Origin: Centroberyx gerrardi
Lineage: Eukaryota; Chordata; Actinopteri; Beryciformes; Berycidae
Assembly (NCBI RefSeq): GCF_048128805.1
Contig: NC_136008.1
Coordinates: 14,202,572-14,266,571 of the forward strand
DNA: 64,000 bases
Reading direction: 5' to 3'
Each line of letters opens with the position of its first letter. Position 1 is the stretch's first letter. Shown one piece after another: positions 59,929 to 64,000 of this stretch. The notes under the pieces were generated by a model. The model did not search any database. It had not been told where the DNA came from and was given only the letters and a program-made list of their open reading frames with translations. The translations under genes were made by a program, and so were the position numbers.

Positions 59929-60924
59929 GAGAGAGAGAGAAATCTTTGCCCCTTCCCCTGGCACCCCATAGTTGGAGGAACCGGTCTCTGCTGGTTTGGC
60001 TGAACACCGCTGAACGTCTGGAACCTCTTATGGCATGGGAACTGGTCGGTGCTGGTTTTGACTCTCCAGGCATGCAACATCTGACACTTAACGCAGCTCA
60101 CACGTCTCAACACCCTGACACTCCCACAGCACCCGGGGGAAAGGAAACGCACCCAGTGGACAGCAAATCAGCCGACCCCACCGGACAGAAGAGCTTCTCT
60201 GCTTCAGCGCTGGGCGGAACAGGGAGAAGAAGAAGAACCCGCCTGTAAAAATCTGGACCTAATTCAAGCTCCACGCCTCCAACTACATTATCACACCTAA
60301 ACTCCCTGGCAACCTCTAGCCTCTAGATTCATTATCCCTCTATCCTTCACCCTCTAGCCTTCATTGCCTCCTCAATCCAGCACCAATCTCATTCTCACCC
60401 TTTGACCATCATTGACCTTTACACCAGCGATGTCTCTGAACTGAAGTGGGCCTTGCACAGACTCTAAAAGGGCAACTTCTGGATTGTGCTGGTGGTGTCT
60501 TGGGTTCAAAATCGTCCTGGTTTGCTGCTTGTTACATCCCCTCTCTCCAGTCTTTTCTGCCTCTTTTCACTGTGAATTTGCTGTCTAATGAAGCAGAAAT
60601 GCTACAGAAATTATCCTTAAAAGCGCATGCTAGGGGGCTCCAGGGGCATGATGCTTCCCCGGGGAGAGGTTTTTGAAAATCTGCGTTTCATAAAAAAAAC
60701 TCATTACTGGCGAGTTTGGTACAGTGGCACGAACATACCCTCATGGGAGAAGCTGTATTCCTGACCTCTCACTGATTAATATGCAATCCAATCAAAAAAT
60801 CTCAATTTAAATCCAATATGAAATTGAATAACTTTGAAATATCAGGTAGGACCCTACCAGAGTAGTTTCTTTGTTCAGCAAGATAGTTTCCATTTCCATT
60901 TTCCAGAAACTAAGAAAAACCTAC

Positions 60925-60928
60925 CTAT

Positions 60929-60962
<34 letters not shown>

Positions 60963-61002
60963 GTCTATCTATCTATCTATCTATCTGTCTATCTATCTAT
61001 CT
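60925..61002. repeat. (CTAT)n microsatellite
   Basis: Tetranucleotide run with two CTGT interruptions. Confidence 0.95.
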
Positions 61003-62491
61003 CAGTTTATACAAAAGAGCTAGTGTGTATTCAGCAGCTGAAAGTTCCACAAGTTCCACTGTTCTACCAACAATAAGAGTCTGCTCAATTGCTTTTGCCC
61101 TTAAGATTTCCAGGTGAAACTGCACCAGGCTGCTGAAAAGAGGCAAGAGCCACTCCATTGATAGTTTGGCATGCTATTGGCCCATATTCAGACAAAAATT
61201 AATCATACAGTGGTGTAAAAATGCACAATACACAATGGTATAAAAAATTAGAGTGAAATAGATGTAGTCCTGAGTTTAAAATTGTTTCCATTGTTACACA
61301 GTTTGGCATCTCTCACAATTTGGAGGGCGGGGTTTTGTCCAAACAAGCTACAGACATTTTTTCTGCACTGATTGGACAAGAAAGGGAAACAAGTGTCTTA
61401 GAATTTTATGGAGAGGATGAAAACATTCCTGTGGCCATAAATGTTCACTGCAGAGCAATGTACGCTGTTGAAAAGATAATGCATAAGGTAATGCATTTGA
61501 AGAGCCTAAATATAATGGAAATACTGCGGTATAAATTGCCCTTCAGACTGGTTATCTGCCCCTTTAGCTTATAACTCCTCAGGTGATCAGTGTTAGAAAT
61601 GCCCCTTTAGAAACTCTGTCTCACTGTTTCAATCTGAAGAGGGCACCTATAGGACAACAGTGCAGGGCATTCCCCCCTGTGCACACCTATGAATGTCATG
61701 TGCTTCATTCATACTTGTTTCACTACAGTCAGACATCTGGTAGTGCAACCACATAACATTTTTGGTAGACCTTAGAAATGCTGGCTTAAAAAATCTGGTT
61801 TCAAACCTGTTTCACAGCCCAAAAAAGTCCCAGGCTAGTAAATAACTAAAACAAACAAATAAATGAAGGGCTGTTGTTGTCTCCACTTGAAATGAGAGGA
61901 CTGTAGTGTGTTAATGCAGGCTGTGTAACATGTAATACCTTGAATTTGTTAGGAATACTTCCCATTTGATTTTCCATGCGGGACACGTACATGACTGCAG
62001 CAGTACTGCATCTGTCCTGTAGATGGTGACAGCAAACCAGAGGAATCAGTGGAGCAGTCTGGCACCATTATATTATTATTTTTTTTAAATAAATCTTTTC
62101 CTCATAAAAATAGACAGAAAAACACATACTGGCATCAGCCTGTTGTCACCCAATGCTCTATCCTAATCACATCAATGCAGCACCAAAGGCCTAATGACAA
62201 GCTTCCTTCCCATATTGGCCTATTTATTGCCTTGCCTGCTTTGAAGCTGATTTTCCATATTTCCACTTTTTCACATAAGCTAAACTGACTTCAAGGCTGG
62301 GCCAAACCTCCATTCGCTACTCTTGCCTTTTAGCTATAATCTTTTAACGTTAAAAAGGTTAACGGTTCTTTTATTGGTTTAGAGTGTCCAGCAGCTCCAA
62401 TAATTTTTCTCACACCTATCAACAGTGCCTTCATTTGATCACCAACACCCAAGTGGGTCCCAAATTCCGGCCTGGGCCCCCTGCTCTATAC

Positions 62492-62772
62492 CAGTGTTTC
62501 CCAACTTGGGGTCCAGTTATTATTTCAATAACTAGACGTTATAGCACAATGAAAGAATGTATCATGATGATTTTGATTTTAGGTTTCACTTTCAGCTGTG
62601 GTTATCACCCCACCTACAGCTTGGGCATTGATGCAATTCCATACTAAACCTTAACTAACAAAAAAAAAGACCCTTATCTGATGGTTTAACACGGGGCAAC
62701 ATCTTATCCAATGGGGTTCCGGGGTCTACCTGCTTTGGTGGGTCCCTGACATGAAAATGTTTGGGAACCACG
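62492..62772. mobile_element. Short hAT-type MITE
   Basis: The left end is CAGTGTTTCCCAACTTGGGG. The right end, reverse complemented, is CGTGGTTCCCAAA. These are hAT (Charlie-like) termini on a 281-bp body without a transposase. The flanking 8 bases do not match, so the target duplication has decayed or the border is slightly off. Confidence 0.65.
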
Positions 62773-62794
62773 GCTCGCTCTCTCTCTCTCCATG

Positions 62795-63020
62795 CTTCAC
62801 GGGCCCCGGAAGCGCGCATCCCAGCTAAGAGCTCGGGAGCGCGCGCGGCGAAGGGGCGGGGCCGCGCGGGATCACCGCAGCCAGGGATGAGAAACTTGTC
62901 CCGGATATTTACCTAACTATACCTGGCCCGTCTGACGCGCCCCGTCCCGAGGCTTTCACACCGGACAACGGCTCGACTCTCAGGAAAATGATCCGTCTCT
63001 GAAGCTGGACGACTGAGGTA
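62795..63020 (+). promoter_or_regulatory. GC-rich promoter-like region
   Basis: A sharp CpG-rich block (ggagcgcgcgcggcgaaggg, then ggggcggggccgcgcggg with a GC box) stands out from AT-rich flanks. It is followed by a possible untranslated exon ending near 63016 (GACTGAG/GTAGTA). It probably starts a plus-strand gene that continues to the right. Confidence 0.5.
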
Positions 63021-63933
63021 GTAATGCGTCTTCCTTTTAAAGCTTCGTCTTTTCCTTCCAAAACATCCACTTGGTCAAGTTGTAGGAATCGGGGTTGGAG
63101 GAAAGTTTGCGAATGGTGTGTTCCTCCTTTTTGGGTGTAGCTGTAGATAAGTTCGGGTTGTCAACAGGTTCCCTGTTCGTGTTGCGGCTCAAAGTACAGG
63201 GAGGTCACCGCAGAGTTCATTATTGACAGGCTGGGACAGTCCGCTATCAGAAAATGGGCCCGATACTTAGAGACAGGCCTTGCTAATTCCTCTGTGTACG
63301 TTTGGTAAAGTAGGCGAGGCGAGGCTATAGGCGCGAGGCTGACCCTCTACGTTAGGTGTTGTTTTGAACTAATTGTGCAATAAATGTAACCCTCGACTCG
63401 CGCGTATAACGCTTACATTATGAATAAAATGATAAATTCTGACACAAACAAAGACAAATCATAGCTTTAGTTTATTCTTCTGTGTTAATTCATATAGGGG
63501 GGAAAACAACATAACAAATAGATGCAAAGAAGCAAAACATTAAGTGAAATCCAATCCTACATCATAATTCTACTTTCAAAAAACAGCCTTTCCTTGTAAA
63601 TTCATGAGTGGTTTGGCCTGTGTGTGTGTGTGTGAGAGGGGTTATTATGGAAAACAAGTCATCAAACTGAGAGCGGCTCTGTTTTAATGTATTCTGAGTG
63701 TGTCACTGTGTTCAAACATTAACTCAAAAAACTTGTGTGTGTTTTAGAAAGAGTCTGAGACAAGTCGGGCCTGGATCCATTAATTGTTCACCTGAAAACC
63801 CAAGACAGAACACATGTACGTACACACACAGAGGCAGGCATGCACATATGAATGCACACACGCACACAAACATATATATTCTTAAAGCATGGTAACTTAT
63901 TGGCTGTGTGTGTGTGTATTTGTGTGCATGCAG

Positions 63934-64000
63934 CATGCATTGCATCCAGTGGCGGGTCTGAGATCTGCTGTGGCGCTGTGGATGGGCGTGTTCAACTCTG
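63934..64000 (+). other. Possible exon at the right edge, unassigned
   Basis: After an acceptor-like GCATGCAG at 63926-63933, one frame stays open to the edge, reading VAGLRSAVALWMGVFNS, with a possible start at the Met of MGVFNS. Too short to assign. Position after the GC-rich block supports a 5' coding exon. Confidence 0.25.

Larger units (their letters stand above)
57522..62490. other. Intergenic region right of sgk2
   Basis: No gene recognised on either strand. It is dominated by microsatellites. GC-richer patches near 57590-57710 probably hold the sgk2 promoter and 5' UTR. A non-repetitive stretch at about 59940-60240 has an open plus frame (DTPTAPGGKETHPVDSKS) without a recognisable family. 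Confidence 0.5.

Overview
This window looks like a ray-finned (teleost, probably percomorph) fish chromosome. The genes are intron-bearing, introns are short, CA/GT, CT/GA and tetranucleotide microsatellites are dense, and several fish DNA-transposon families are present. Protein matches rest on remembered family sequences. Exon borders were placed by hand from GT/AG signals, continuous reading phase and family similarity.

Layout. (1) About 948-9952, minus: the 5' half of a FAM171A1-like membrane protein gene, running off the left edge. (2) 10-13 kb: a transposon graveyard holding a LINE reverse-transcriptase scrap and an hAT element with intact 8-bp target duplications, itself hit by a Tc1-like element. 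(3) 13013-17099, plus: an adjacent MHC class II alpha and class II beta gene pair. Both have complete reading frames, but their grooves look non-classical. (4) 18998-20003, plus: an SPSB-family (SPRY + SOCS box) gene. (5) 21850-31130, plus: a complete 25-exon msh5 gene. (6) 31590-34165, minus: a Ly6/uPAR-domain gene. msh5 and Ly6 genes also lie together in the mammalian MHC class III region, so blocks 3-6 look like a surviving piece of the ancestral MHC.

(7) 36966-37820, minus: a TMEM200B-like gene. (8) 41225-48095, minus: an L3MBTL1-like chromatin reader (three MBT repeats, SAM). (9) 50985-52532, plus: a TMEM244-like four-helix membrane protein. (10) 53372-57521, minus: an SGK2-like kinase, convergent with gene 9. 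L3MBTL1 and SGK2 are neighbours on human 20q13. L3MBTL3, TMEM244, TMEM200A and SGK1 lie together on human 6q22-23. Blocks 7-10 therefore read as the partner (ohnolog) block, with a TMEM244 paralog kept here. (11) 57.5-64 kb: mostly simple repeats, then a GC-rich promoter-like stretch near 62.8-63.0 kb that probably belongs to a gene beyond the right edge.

The most unusual features are an inverted, diverged copy of msh5 exon 6 inside a later msh5 intron; a transposon whose end lies 17 bp from an msh5 splice acceptor; a direct-inverted-direct repeat carrying a TATA-like motif at 17.4 kb; the non-classical class II pair; and the TMEM244-like gene. I saw no tRNA, rRNA, CRISPR array or retroviral element.
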